A stretch of DNA of 64,000 bases from assembly GCF_900177655.1 (NCBI RefSeq), contig NZ_FXWK01000002.1:868001-932000 (forward strand). Direction: 5' to 3'. Below are positions 63,628 to 64,000 of the stretch, piece after piece (positions within the stretch are counted from its first letter, which is position 1; each line of letters begins with the position of its first letter). The position numbers and the translations under genes are program-made. Under the pieces are notes generated by a model. That model was not told where the DNA came from, ran no database searches, and saw nothing but the letters and a program-made list of their open reading frames with translations. Source of the DNA: Devosia lucknowensis (GTDB lineage Bacteria; Pseudomonadota; Alphaproteobacteria; Rhizobiales; Devosiaceae).

Positions 63628-64000
63628 ATGCGCGCGCGACTTTTGTCCGGTCTGCTGCTCACCGTCATCGCATCATCCTGTGCCGTGCTTCCGGCCGTTG
63701 CACAGGACTTCGGCATTTCAGAAGTGCGTGGCGGCATTTTCGCCCATAGCGCCGACGAGCCGGGCGCGCTGTTCGGGGTGTTCAATACCTCGCGCATTCA
63801 GGACCTCAATGTCGAAATGCTGTTCGACACGCCGACCCTGACCGAATGGGTCAGCTGGGGCGAGGTGCGGCCACATCTGGGGGCTACGGTCAATTTCGGC
63901 GGGCTCGAGAGCATGATCTATGCCGGTGTCAGCTGGACGGTGCCGGTCTTTGACAGCCCGGTCTTCGTCGAAGCCAGCTTTGGCGGCGCGGTGCACAATG
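63628..64000 (+). CDS. Acyloxyacyl hydrolase/lipid A deacylase PagL-like protein (cut by window end)
   Basis: The first 124 residues show a Sec signal peptide ending near AVA-QD (residue 25) and beta-barrel-like alternating strands (EVRGGIFAHS, VNFGGLESMIYAGVSW) of the outer-membrane acyloxyacyl hydrolase family. The His-Ser catalytic region lies beyond the visible part, so activity cannot be judged. Outer-membrane location is inferred. Confidence 0.75.
   Translation, partial: MRARLLSGLLLTVIASSCAVLPAVAQDFGISEVRGGIFAHSADEPGALFGVFNTSRIQDLNVEMLFDTPTLTEWVSWGEVRPHLGATVNFGGLESMIYAGVSWTVPVFDSPVFVEASFGGAVHN

Noticed and set aside
63447..63749. A 100-residue open frame before the PagL-like gene
   Set aside because: It overlaps the signal peptide of the PagL-like gene in another frame and has no ribosome-binding site or motif.

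Overview
The window is a contiguous piece of a GC-rich alphaproteobacterial chromosome. The gene content points to Hyphomicrobiales, most probably a Devosia-like lineage: a mitofilin gene inside a heme operon, an opgD-opgH-opgC glucan operon, short type-2 ArgC, a fused DppD/DppF peptide-transport ATPase, and many ATGA-overlapping gene pairs. The family-level placement is inference; no 16S gene is present. No prophage, transposase, integrase or CRISPR array was seen. The window opens inside hemY and closes inside a lipid A deacylase-like gene.

Region 1 (1-20016) is mostly core. A minus-strand operon hemC-hemD-mitofilin-hemY is divergent from tsaD-gpsA-yciI-EVE. Next come yciB and the dapF-mtaB-ftsY cluster, a convergent pair of BioF2-type acyltransferases, a compact methyltransferase, and ffh-rpsP with a strong terminator. 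A minus-strand leuD-Rid-CPBP protease-leuB cluster follows. The usual rimM-trmD-rplS and leuC neighbours are absent from this junction.

Region 2 (20017-34040) mixes small regulators and enzymes: a secreted protein with a LysR regulator, a periplasmic beta-propeller divergent from a glutathione transferase, argC, an SRPBCC protein, deoD with DUF1304, an M20 dipeptidase divergent from a FadR-type regulator, and then opgD-opgH-opgC. The 5' part of opgH seems to lie in a different frame from the rest.

Region 3 (34045-47001) is a divergent peptide or amino-compound utilisation locus. The leftward operon encodes a family-5 binding protein, a fused ATPase, two permeases, an FAD amine/D-amino-acid oxidase, an aminotransferase, a GntR regulator and a Rid protein. 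The rightward operon encodes an amidohydrolase and an S9 peptidase. Two identical perfect palindromes (TTTGATCAAA) lie about 90 bp upstream of each divergent start, so one regulator probably controls both arms. This is the best candidate for a coherent, little-described system here.

Region 4 (47089-53303) is a LacI-regulated operon: regulator, sugar-binding protein, two permeases and a GH127 beta-L-arabinofuranosidase. It has no ATPase gene of its own and carries a REP-like palindrome between the binding-protein and permease genes.

Region 5 (53508-64000) holds a rhodanese-GNAT pair divergent from a GlxA/FtrA regulator, a tRNA-Ala(CGC), an SDR reductase and TetR gene sharing a 32-bp palindromic operator, a Gfo/Idh dehydrogenase, a two-gene unit of a coiled-coil membrane protein and a ClpP-like membrane-anchored protein, a small conserved-looking protein, a GGDEF diguanylate cyclase, an LLM flavin oxidoreductase and the start of the deacylase-like gene.
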